Origin: CAZFVY01 sp964522665
GTDB taxonomy: Bacteria; Verrucomicrobiota; Verrucomicrobiia; Limisphaerales; CAZFVY01
Reading direction: 5' to 3'
Length of the DNA: 64,000 bases
Assembly (NCBI GenBank): GCA_964522665.1
Contig: CAZFVY010000001.1
Location: forward strand, 96,679-160,678
Shown: positions 8,749-15,986 of the stretch, in pieces
Numbering within the stretch: position 1 is the first letter of the stretch
How the letters are laid out: the number at the start of each line of letters is the position of its first letter
Program-made: the position numbers and the translations under genes
The notes under the pieces: model-generated
Told to the model about the DNA's origin: nothing
Databases searched by the model: none
Seen by the model: only the letters and a program-made list of their open reading frames with translations

Positions 8749-10079
8749 ACTTGCCCGAAGCTTTTAAAGGCGTCGAACTCGCGGTTCACTCGCCCGCCAC
8801 CCTCGCCGAAACGCCGCGGCCCGCGCGCTGGTTCCGCGCGCTGGTATTCCTCTGGAAATACCTGGGCGGCATGTGGCTCTGCCAAAGCCTGCTCGGCAGC
8901 GTCGTCGTCGTCGGTTGGACCTACCGGCTGATGCAGCGAACCGCGCTCGAGTTCTGGTGGAAACGGAGCGCGGCCCGGACGCAGGGTATGACGTTCGACA
9001 ACTTCATGCTCGGCAGCGAGCGGACGCGCGGTTTGCGTCAGTGGCCAAATTGGATCGTGCAAAGCAATCGCGAAGCCGTCCGACTGGCGCGGGAAAAAGT
9101 GACATGGCGCAATGGCGTCCAACTGGCGCCGGCGCTGGTTCATTCGTTGCGGCTCAACTTCCGGACCGGCGTCGCCGCGATCTTCAATACCTGGGTGTTG
9201 ACGCTGCCCGGCTGCGTACTTTGGTTGTTTTCCTGGTACGACGGCTGGAACAATTCATTCAACAAGGGCTACGAGCAGGCCGTGGTAGGCCCGTTGACTG
9301 GACTGCTGGGCGTGGCGGTCTTCATCGCGGCGATGTTTTACGTGCCGATGGCCCAGGCGCGCCAGGCCTCGACCGGCGCTTGGCGGAGTTTTTATCAGTT
9401 TGGATTGGTTTGGCGGTTGGTCCGGCGCCGGTGGTTTGCCAGCGTCGGCCTCGGCGTGCTCTACGCCGCCGCGTCGCTCCCCTTGGTGGTCTTCAAAGTC
9501 CTGCCGGCCTACTTCAGTCACATGAAACCGGCCCTCTCCGACGCCCCCGCCGCCGAGGTTCTCCGGTTGCTCAATCGTTATCATTTTTGGGTGGCTCTCG
9601 TGGTATTCCCGGCGTTCGTCATTTTGCGTCTGGTCGCCGCGCGCATCTACGCCTCCGCGCTGCTCTCCGCGACGCAACGCGGCGCCGTCACCGAGGACGA
9701 ACTCGGGGAAGCGGAATGGGAAGCGCTGCACCGCCTCGATTTATTGCAGATTAAACCGCAACCAGTGCGCCATGTCTTTGTGCGGATGGTCGCCTGGGCG
9801 GGTTCCCGCGCCGGCCGGGCGGTGGCGACGGTTCTGCTCGCCCTGGTCTGGTTTGCCTTCGTCGCTCAAATCTATGCCTCCGAGTTCATGAACTATCACC
9901 CGGGGATTGGCTTCCTGAACCAACCGTTGGTGCAGTTGCCCTGGTTCCGCTACATCCCGAGCGCGCTGGAGAGTCCGTGGGTGCAAATCGCGCCGGCGAT
10001 CTTGCTCCTGCTCGCCATCGGAGCTTTCCGGTTGGTCGGGCGGCTGCGGCGCGCTTTTCGGACGCGGTTTGCGGGGTGA
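8745..10079 (+). CDS. polytopic membrane protein of unknown function
   Basis: The 444-residue protein starts at a GTG that overlaps the preceding stop (GTGA), with a ggag ribosome site. About six or seven hydrophobic helices are visible, near residues 35-60, 140-165, 185-205, 235-255, 285-310, 355-375 and 415-430. They are joined by a basic loop (RRRWFAS) and a long cytoplasmic-looking acidic/basic linker. No family motif is recognised. Coupling to the Tat-exported protein suggests they act together. The last 261 bp recur almost exactly at 10866-11126. Confidence 0.72.
   Translation: MNLPEAFKGVELAVHSPATLAETPRPARWFRALVFLWKYLGGMWLCQSLLGSVVVVGWTYRLMQRTALEFWWKRSAARTQGMTFDNFMLGSERTRGLRQWPNWIVQSNREAVRLAREKVTWRNGVQLAPALVHSLRLNFRTGVAAIFNTWVLTLPGCVLWLFSWYDGWNNSFNKGYEQAVVGPLTGLLGVAVFIAAMFYVPMAQARQASTGAWRSFYQFGLVWRLVRRRWFASVGLGVLYAAASLPLVVFKVLPAYFSHMKPALSDAPAAEVLRLLNRYHFWVALVVFPAFVILRLVAARIYASALLSATQRGAVTEDELGEAEWEALHRLDLLQIKPQPVRHVFVRMVAWAGSRAGRAVATVLLALVWFAFVAQIYASEFMNYHPGIGFLNQPLVQLPWFRYIPSALESPWVQIAPAILLLLAIGAFRLVGRLRRAFRTRFAG
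9819..10079 (+). repeat. 261-bp direct repeat, upstream copy
   Basis: This is the 3' end of the membrane-protein gene. The same 261 bp, about 96 percent identical by eye, recurs 1047 bp downstream. The first roughly 170 bp are identical, and the differences cluster in the last third. Confidence 0.9.
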
Positions 10080-10208
10080 AGTACCCTTCACTTGCCCATT
10101 TGTTTGAGAAGCCTGGCGGATTCTAGGAACACGTTCGGAGCATGAGGACGCCCTTCGATCGTCAACGCGGCGAACGAAACGTGGCGACGTTTTGAACTCC
10201 TCGGAGAC

Positions 10209-10721
10209 ATGACTTTTCTCAGACGAGAGAGCCGGTTTAAATGGCTGGAAGTCACCATCTTAGTCCCACTTCTTTGCCTGAGTCTGCCGTTACTCGCAAT
10301 CTTACTTCTACTGGCGTTTTCGATCAACGTCGCAACCAGCGTCGGCCTCAACATCGTCATCTGGTTATGGTGGTGCGTTCGCGGGCGGGATGTACTTTTT
10401 GTGTATTCCGACAGCCCAATCTGGCACGACTACATTGAGCAGTATATTCTGCCGTACGTTGGAGGCCGCGCCATTGTCCTCAACTGGTCGAAGCGGAAAG
10501 AGTGGCGGTTTTCGCTGGCTCGGATCGCGTTTCGTCATTTCGGAGGCTCCCGGCAATTTAACCCGCTTGGCGTCGTGTTCCGCCCATTCAGAGTTTCGCG
10601 TGTCTTTCGGTTCTGCGAGCCGTTCCGAGATCTTAAACACGGACATCCTGAAGAACTACAAAGGATGGAAGCGGAGTTCTTCGAATTGCTCGGCGTTCAG
10701 AAGCCGCTGTCGTCGGGGTGA
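10209..10721 (+). CDS. membrane-anchored protein of unknown function
   Basis: The 170-residue protein has a long N-terminal hydrophobic region (about 17-55, probably two helices) followed by a basic soluble domain rich in Phe, Arg and Trp. A ggag ribosome site lies just before the ATG. I do not recognise the family. It sits exactly between the two copies of the 261-bp repeat, so it may have arrived or been retained in the rearrangement that made them. Confidence 0.6.
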   Translation: MTFLRRESRFKWLEVTILVPLLCLSLPLLAILLLLAFSINVATSVGLNIVIWLWWCVRGRDVLFVYSDSPIWHDYIEQYILPYVGGRAIVLNWSKRKEWRFSLARIAFRHFGGSRQFNPLGVVFRPFRVSRVFRFCEPFRDLKHGHPEELQRMEAEFFELLGVQKPLSSG

Positions 10722-10865
10722 GCTGTTGCGTGGAAGCAACTGGCCCCTTCGACTGGCCCGTCGCAGCCACCCCGACGCCACTCAATCACTGCTTTATTGG
10801 GGGCGCTCCGACCGGCAACGCGAAGTCCACGTACGCGTCGCCCGTCGGGGTTCCGATCTTGCCCC

Positions 10866-11126
10866 GCGGTGGCGACGGTTCTGCTCGCCCTGGTCTGGTT
10901 TGCCTTCGTCGCTCAAATCTATGCCTCCGAGTTCATGAACTATCACCCGGGGATTGGCTTCCTGAACCAACCGTTGGTGCAGTTGCCCTGGTTCCGCTAC
11001 ATCCCGAGCGCGCTCGAGAGTCCGTGGGTCCAATTCGCTCCGGCGATTCTGCTATTGCTCGCCATCGGAGCTTTCCGGTTGGTTGGGCGGCTGCGGCGCC
11101 CTTTTCGGACGCGGTTTGCGGTGTGA
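10866..11126 (+). pseudogene. truncated second copy of the 3' end of the membrane-protein gene
   Basis: This stretch repeats 9819-10079 with the same length and ends at the same stop position. It encodes the last 86 residues of the membrane protein (VATVLLALVWF to RTRFAV). About eleven base differences are seen; most are silent (for example four neighbouring Ile/Leu codons), with three replacements (Ile to Phe, Ala to Pro, Gly to Val). The upstream 2.4 kb needed for a full gene is missing. The frame can be entered from an ATG at 10797, but that leader is unrelated. The silent pattern suggests the copy once belonged to a functional paralogue. Confidence 0.8.
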
Positions 11127-11508
11127 GGCGTTTCGCGGGCGGCGGCATCGGCAGAGACTTGAGGCTGGCTCCTCGGCGAGAATAGGAGCGATGGGAAGAA
11201 TGGGCGACATGGGGGCGTTCGGACGACGCTCGGCCCAACGCGAGCGCAGCCTCGCGAACGATTTTCCGCTGGCGCTTTGGGGGTAGCTGCTCCAGTGGGC
11301 GGCGCCGACCCGACCCAGGGAAGTTGCGCCGCCCAGAATTCCTGGCCTTTTCGCCCCGATGCTTGATCGTCAGTCAAGGAGACCGTCATGGCTGATGCTC
11401 GTCTTGCCGGGCCGCAACTCCGGATTCGCCAGACACGTAACGCTCGCTCAATTCGAGCTGACCCGCTCGCGTCCGAGTCCCAGCTCAGTTGCCGATAAAC
11501 AATTCCGG
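11127..11508. other. non-coding stretch with one GC-rich inverted repeat
   Basis: No convincing gene is present. A perfect 9-bp inverted repeat (GGGCGGCGC, 11297-11305; GCGCCGCCC, 11326-11334; 20-nt loop) could form a hairpin between the plus-strand genes on the left and the convergent exbD end at 11509. No T-tract follows, so it is only a weak terminator candidate. Confidence 0.4.
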
Positions 11509-11928
11509 TCACTGCGCCGGAGCGCTCTTGATGTAGGCGTTGGCGACGGTGATTTTCGCGGCTTTGGCGACGTCCATTAATTTCACGATCTGACCCCAGG
11601 GAGAGTCGGTGTCGGCGCGGATTGAGAGGCTCGTTTTCGGGTCCTGCGCGGCGCGGGCGGCCAGTTCCTCCTGGAGCTTGTCCAGCGTGAGCGGACGGTC
11701 GCCCAGGTAGAAAAACGGGGCCTGTTTGGCGACGGTCACGATGACGCGGGAATCGGTCGCGCCCGGTTGCAGCTTCTGGCGGGTTTCCGGCAGCGCGAGC
11801 TTGAGGGCGGGCTGCTGCTTGAAGGTCGTGGTGACCATCATGAAGATCAACAACACGATCATAATGTCGATGAGCGAGACGATGATGATCGCCGGCGGCT
11901 GGCGCCGTTTTCGAGTGGCAAATTCCAT
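11509..11928 (-). CDS. exbD: ExbD/TolR family biopolymer transport protein
   Basis: The 139-residue inner-membrane protein has a short basic N-terminus and one membrane helix (about 14-35). That helix carries the conserved Asp21 (SLIDIMIVLLIF), which takes part in proton flow. A periplasmic domain (about 45-139) follows. With ExbB and TonB it converts proton-motive force into force on outer-membrane transporters. It is the third gene of a tonB-exbB-exbD operon read leftward, 36 bp after exbB. A TolR role is possible, but the linked TonB-like gene favours ExbD. Confidence 0.92.
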   Translation of the reverse strand: MEFATRKRRQPPAIIIVSLIDIMIVLLIFMMVTTTFKQQPALKLALPETRQKLQPGATDSRVIVTVAKQAPFFYLGDRPLTLDKLQEELAARAAQDPKTSLSIRADTDSPWGQIVKLMDVAKAAKITVANAYIKSAPAQ

Positions 11929-11964
11929 GGGCGGTAAGTTTCTCGCGGAGCGGGTGACTCGGCG

Positions 11965-12576
11965 CTATTTCGGCGGGTGCGGATAGAACCGGCGCAGAAA
12001 TTCATCGCAGAGCGTCGCCATCTCGATCGCATACAACTCGACTTTCTTATTGTAATAGCTCCAGGCGACGAGCGAGGGGATGGCGATCAACAAGCCGGTC
12101 AACGTCGTGTTGAGCGCAATCGCGATGCCCTTGGCCATGACGGTATTGTCACTCATGCCCGCGCGGCCCAAATCGCCGAACAGGGTAATCAGACCGTGAA
12201 CGGTGCCGACCAACCCCAGGAGCGGCGCGATGCCAACGACGATCTCAAGCACCACCAACCCGCGTTCCAATTGGGCGACCTCGTGCCGCGCGCGCGTTTG
12301 AATCACGTCCACATTTTCGGCCCGCGGCCAATGGAGATTGTCCGACGCCAGCAGCAGGAGCCGGCTCGCGGCCGAGGGCATTTGCTGGCAGGTCCGATTG
12401 AGCATCGGCAAGTCCTGCGGCGTCCGGCAATTCTCAATCGCCGACTCGACCGCCGACGGAATTACTTTGGACCAGCGCAAGGCCAGCCCGCGCTCGATAA
12501 TAAACGTCAGGCCGACGACCGAGGTCAGCAACAACAGATACATGAACGGGCCACCGGCCCTAAGGAATTCCCACAT
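11965..12576 (-). CDS. exbB: ExbB/TolQ/MotA-family proton channel protein
   Basis: The 203-residue protein has three membrane helices: about 10-30, 110-135 and 150-180. The second and third hold the conserved GIAPLLGLVGTVHGLI and ALNTTLTGLLIAIPSLVAW segments that line the proton path in ExbB and TolQ. The gene starts 6 bp after the TonB-like gene and is followed by exbD, giving a complete energy-transducing set. It acts in the inner membrane. Confidence 0.93.
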   Translation of the reverse strand: MWEFLRAGGPFMYLLLLTSVVGLTFIIERGLALRWSKVIPSAVESAIENCRTPQDLPMLNRTCQQMPSAASRLLLLASDNLHWPRAENVDVIQTRARHEVAQLERGLVVLEIVVGIAPLLGLVGTVHGLITLFGDLGRAGMSDNTVMAKGIAIALNTTLTGLLIAIPSLVAWSYYNKKVELYAIEMATLCDEFLRRFYPHPPK

Positions 12577-12582
12577 AGTTTT

Positions 12583-13695
12583 TCAGTTATAGTAAAAGGT
12601 AAATTTAACCTCGCGAAAATCCGCGCCGATCAACCGCCGCAGGTCGCTCGGCCACACCGCGTAGGGCGCCGGGTCCGAGACCGCCTTTTGGCAGATCAAG
12701 GCCAGCACGTCCCCCACGTCGTATTCTTCCAGCTTCAAATTCGAGACGGTGCCATTGTAATTGAGATGGAAGGCGAGGACTACTTTTCCGGTGCGATTGC
12801 GCGCGTAGCTGTACTCGTCCAACAAATCGTACCAACGCGCCTCGATGGCGGCCACAATGGCGCGGTCGTAGGCGCCAAATGGCGTCGCCGTGACGTCAAA
12901 TTGCGGCACCGCGGCGACGCGGCGCACGCCGCCTTCCTGTTTCATGGCCTGGCCGGCCAGCCGGTTTTTCACCTCGGCCAGCGTGCGCGGGCGCTCCTTC
13001 ACGGGAGTTGGCGTCGGTTCGGTGACGGGCGCCGGCGCGGTCACCTTGGTGTCCTCCGGCGGTTTGACGGCGGCCAATTCTTTCGGCTCGGGCTTGATGG
13101 CCGGCTTGGCCATCAGCATATCGCCAGGCGCCGGATGGCTCTCCGATTTCGGCGCCGGGTCCGGCTTGGCCGCGGCGACTTCCTGCTTGGGCGGCGGCTG
13201 CGGCTCGGGTTTCGGAGCGGGTTTCACCGCGACGGGAGCGACCGGCGGCGCGGGTTGCAATGGCTGCGGTTTGGTCCGGGCGACGTCCTCGTTTTTCGGC
13301 ACCTGCGTCTGCTTGCCATCAAGCTTGGGAACCTTGGAATCCTGGAGTGGGTTCGGATTCGCCGCGAGCGTGCTGCGATCGGAATAAAACCGCGATTCCT
13401 TCGGCGGCGCGGGCGACGCCTGGTCGGGATCGACATCGACGAAAAGCATCGGAACCTCGCGCGTGAGTTCTTGCTCGGGATTCGGCTTTTTCTTCTCGGC
13501 CAATTGGTTCGGCGTCGGACGTTTGACCAATTGCAACCAGGCGGGAACCTGATCGGGCCGCCACCAATGCCAGCGAATCCCGATTTCCAAAACGCTAAAA
13601 AGGAGCAGGTGGAACAAAAGGGAAAGGAGAAAGGCCCAGGCGATCGGGGGCATCGTCCGGCGGGTGCGCGCGCTGACTGAACCAAACAGTTCCAC
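12583..13695 (-). CDS. tonB: TonB-like energy transducer with Pro/Lys-rich spacer
   Basis: The 370-residue protein has a cytoplasmic basic N-terminus and one membrane anchor (about 17-37). A long periplasmic spacer rich in Pro, Lys, Ala and Glu runs from about 100 to 245. The C-terminal domain resembles TonB: YDRAIVAAIEARWYDLLDE, then a GKVVLAFHLNYNGTVSNL strand region. It therefore probably spans the periplasm to energise TonB-dependent receptors. The start is a GTG at 13695; an internal ATG just before the membrane helix is an alternative. No receptor gene is in the window. TolA-like function cannot be excluded. Confidence 0.85.
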   Translation of the reverse strand: MELFGSVSARTRRTMPPIAWAFLLSLLFHLLLFSVLEIGIRWHWWRPDQVPAWLQLVKRPTPNQLAEKKKPNPEQELTREVPMLFVDVDPDQASPAPPKESRFYSDRSTLAANPNPLQDSKVPKLDGKQTQVPKNEDVARTKPQPLQPAPPVAPVAVKPAPKPEPQPPPKQEVAAAKPDPAPKSESHPAPGDMLMAKPAIKPEPKELAAVKPPEDTKVTAPAPVTEPTPTPVKERPRTLAEVKNRLAGQAMKQEGGVRRVAAVPQFDVTATPFGAYDRAIVAAIEARWYDLLDEYSYARNRTGKVVLAFHLNYNGTVSNLKLEEYDVGDVLALICQKAVSDPAPYAVWPSDLRRLIGADFREVKFTFYYN

Positions 13696-13850
13696 TACCT
13701 GACAAGGATGCCTTACGCCCGGCGATCCGGCAACTGGAAGTTCAAGGGGCCACGCGCCTCTAAATCCCGTCGCGCGGCGCTCCGAGCGACGCGCGCGGCA
13801 AGCGTCGGCTCATCCCGTGTCGAGTGGATTGCCTTAGGCGCCGGCTCGAC

Positions 13851-14615
13851 TCAGGCCGCCCGCCGACGCGCCACGACGAACGCGTTAAACATCAGGTAGC
13901 GCGTCGGGGTCAGGTTGAGCAGGAAATCGATCGGCTTGGCCACGTAACGATCGGTGCATGCGACCGACTCAACCACGCAGCCTGATCGCTCGAGAAAGAA
14001 GGCGATCTCGAGGGCGTTCGTGGCCACGATGGCGTCATCGTCGGGGGTGAACGGTTCCTTGACGATGGGCGTCATGCGGTCAAAGCGGACCGCGGCGGGA
14101 TCGGTCTTCATTTGCCGGCGCTTTTCCTGGAGACGCCGCCAGTTCCGCCATTTATTGCCCACGCCCCGCATTTGGGGATGGTAGTCACGGTAACCAAAGA
14201 CGCGCCGGAAATTCGGGCTGGAGATGACGACCCGCCCACCCGGTTCGGTGACGCGCGCCAACTCCTGGACAAACGCCTCCGGCTCTTCGACGTGCTCAAG
14301 GACGTTGAGCGCGCCGACGCTGGCGAAGTGGGCGTCGGGAAAGGGCAGATGCTTGCCGTCGTACATCTGGCAGCGCGCGCTGAATTCGCGGGCGCGTTTG
14401 ATGTTCGGCTCGGAGACATCCACGCCGTAGGCCTCGAAGCCATCGGTGGTCAACCGGCCCACGACCTGACCGACGCCACAGCCGACGTCCAGCGCCCGCG
14501 CGCCCGGGCGGGCAGGCCGCAGGGTATCGGCGTACTTGGCGTAGAAATTCGCGTCCCAATTCGCCAGGAATTGCGCGTACGCCTCGTTTTCGCGGTAGGT
14601 CTCTTGATGGCTCAT
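13851..14615 (-). CDS. class I SAM-dependent methyltransferase
   Basis: The 254-residue protein has the class I fold motifs. Motif I (ALDVGCGVGQVVGRL, about 43-57) binds S-adenosylmethionine, an acidic residue ends the second strand (YGVDVSEPN), and motif IV/post I follows (SVGALNVLEHVEEPEAF). The C-terminal half has no recognisable substrate domain. It resembles methyltransferases of polysaccharide or lipid gene clusters, but neighbours (tonB set, aldolase) do not fix the substrate. A 155-bp gap separates it from tonB, so it may be a separate unit. Confidence 0.85.
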   Translation of the reverse strand: MSHQETYRENEAYAQFLANWDANFYAKYADTLRPARPGARALDVGCGVGQVVGRLTTDGFEAYGVDVSEPNIKRAREFSARCQMYDGKHLPFPDAHFASVGALNVLEHVEEPEAFVQELARVTEPGGRVVISSPNFRRVFGYRDYHPQMRGVGNKWRNWRRLQEKRRQMKTDPAAVRFDRMTPIVKEPFTPDDDAIVATNALEIAFFLERSGCVVESVACTDRYVAKPIDFLLNLTPTRYLMFNAFVVARRRAA

Positions 14616-14773
14616 AATGTCAGCGTTCGGGACAGCTTAGGACAATTCGCTCCGCGCGCCAAGCCCGCCACGCTCGCGGTCCCGCCGCGGACGGTCGCGC
14701 CGTTTTCGCCACGCTCAAGCGGGCCTTCGTACTGACGCGTGTTGAAAGTCCACGCCATCGATCCGGGCCCGAA

Positions 14774-15607
14774 CTATGCCGTGACCAGCGCGGCGGCCTG
14801 GGCGGCGGTGGCGCCGTCGTGGACAATCGCCATCAACGCCCGCGTCATGCCGGCGGGATTGGCGTGCTGGATGATATTGCGACCATAAACGATGCCGGCG
14901 GCGCCCTGTTGGATCAGCTTTTCCGTGCGTTCGAGAATCTCTTTGTCCGGCGCCTTGCCGCCGCCGCGCACCAGGACCGGAATCCGACCGGCGATTTCGA
15001 CGACGGCGTGATAGAGGCTCACGTCGTCGGTCGGATCGGCCTTGATGATGTCGGCGCCCAACTCGACCGCTTGACGGGTGAGCGGCAGGATTTTATCCAC
15101 GTCCCCGTCCACCATGTAACCGCCCGCTTTTTGATTCGGCTGGAACACGAGCGGCTCGATCATCAACGGCATGGCGAAGCGCTCGCATTCCGGTTTAATT
15201 CGCAGAATATTCTGCAGGCATTGGTCGGTCACTTCCGGTTGATCGGGAATGCGGAACAAATTGACGACGACGCAGGTGGCGTCCAAGCGCAGCGCCTGCT
15301 CGACGGGATTCTCGATCATCCGACTGAACAGGGCGCGCGGCAGGGCTGAGCCATAGACATTGGCTACGTCCGTGCGCAGAACCAGGGCGGGCTTCGCTTT
15401 GCCGGGCAGCGACTGCAGGTAGTGGGCTTGCCCGATGGTCAATTGGATCGCGTCGGGCGCGGCGTTGACGAGCGTCCGGACGCATTTTTCCAAATTCTCG
15501 ATCCCGTGAAGGAAGCCGCGCTCGTTGAAGAAGCCGTGATCCACCGCGACGTCAAAGCAGCGGTTTGATTTGGCGTTGAAAAGTCGATTCAGGCGATACG
15601 TTTTCAT
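14774..15607 (-). CDS. class I aldolase of the FbaB/LsrF/DhnA type
   Basis: The 277-residue TIM-barrel enzyme has the family's VAVDHGFF motif at 20-27. A Lys189 in GADIIKADPTDD is the likely Schiff-base residue, and a phosphate-binding VLVRGGGK segment is followed by GAAGIVYGRNI. Members cleave or form sugar phosphates (fructose-1,6-bisphosphate, or autoinducer-2 derived sugars in LsrF). The exact substrate is not readable. The frame is open upstream to 15796, but MKTYRLNRLF at 15607 is the family start. It is divergent from the large kinase at 15987. Confidence 0.85.
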   Translation of the reverse strand: MKTYRLNRLFNAKSNRCFDVAVDHGFFNERGFLHGIENLEKCVRTLVNAAPDAIQLTIGQAHYLQSLPGKAKPALVLRTDVANVYGSALPRALFSRMIENPVEQALRLDATCVVVNLFRIPDQPEVTDQCLQNILRIKPECERFAMPLMIEPLVFQPNQKAGGYMVDGDVDKILPLTRQAVELGADIIKADPTDDVSLYHAVVEIAGRIPVLVRGGGKAPDKEILERTEKLIQQGAAGIVYGRNIIQHANPAGMTRALMAIVHDGATAAQAAALVTA

Positions 15608-15986
15608 CAAGCCCGGGAGCATCGGGCAATCGGCCGCCAAAATCCAGCCCAAGAATGAAGCGGTTCGACGCGCGTGAAGACCGAGCGGCCGGCTAAACTT
15701 GCCAGGGAAGAGCAGGTGAAAGGCCAGTTTTCGCCTGCGCGTCGGCGCGTTTTCGCAAGCGACGGCGCGACGGCTCGAAGGGCAGAGCCGGCTCACTCCG
15801 GCGGTCGAAATCGCTTGGCTAATTGGCCTCCGGGAGGCAGGATTTTGGTTGTAAGTTCAACCGTCGCCGGAAGGGTTTTCGGAGCGCTCGCGCAGGGGCC
15901 CGCCGCATTGGCGCATTGGACCGCGCCGTTGAGTCTCGTTGCGGCTGGCGGGAGGCGCGACGGGAGCAGGCGCGACGGACAAATGG
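15608..15986. other. divergent intergenic region
   Basis: This 379-bp stretch lies between the aldolase start (leftward) and the kinase start (rightward), so it should hold both promoters. I see no convincing -35/-10 pair, riboswitch or open frame with coding character. Confidence 0.4.

Noticed and set aside
10797..11126. A 109-codon frame that could look like an intact small membrane protein
   Set aside because: Its last 86 codons are the duplicated gene end and its first 23 codons are unrelated, Arg/Pro-rich sequence without a ribosome site.
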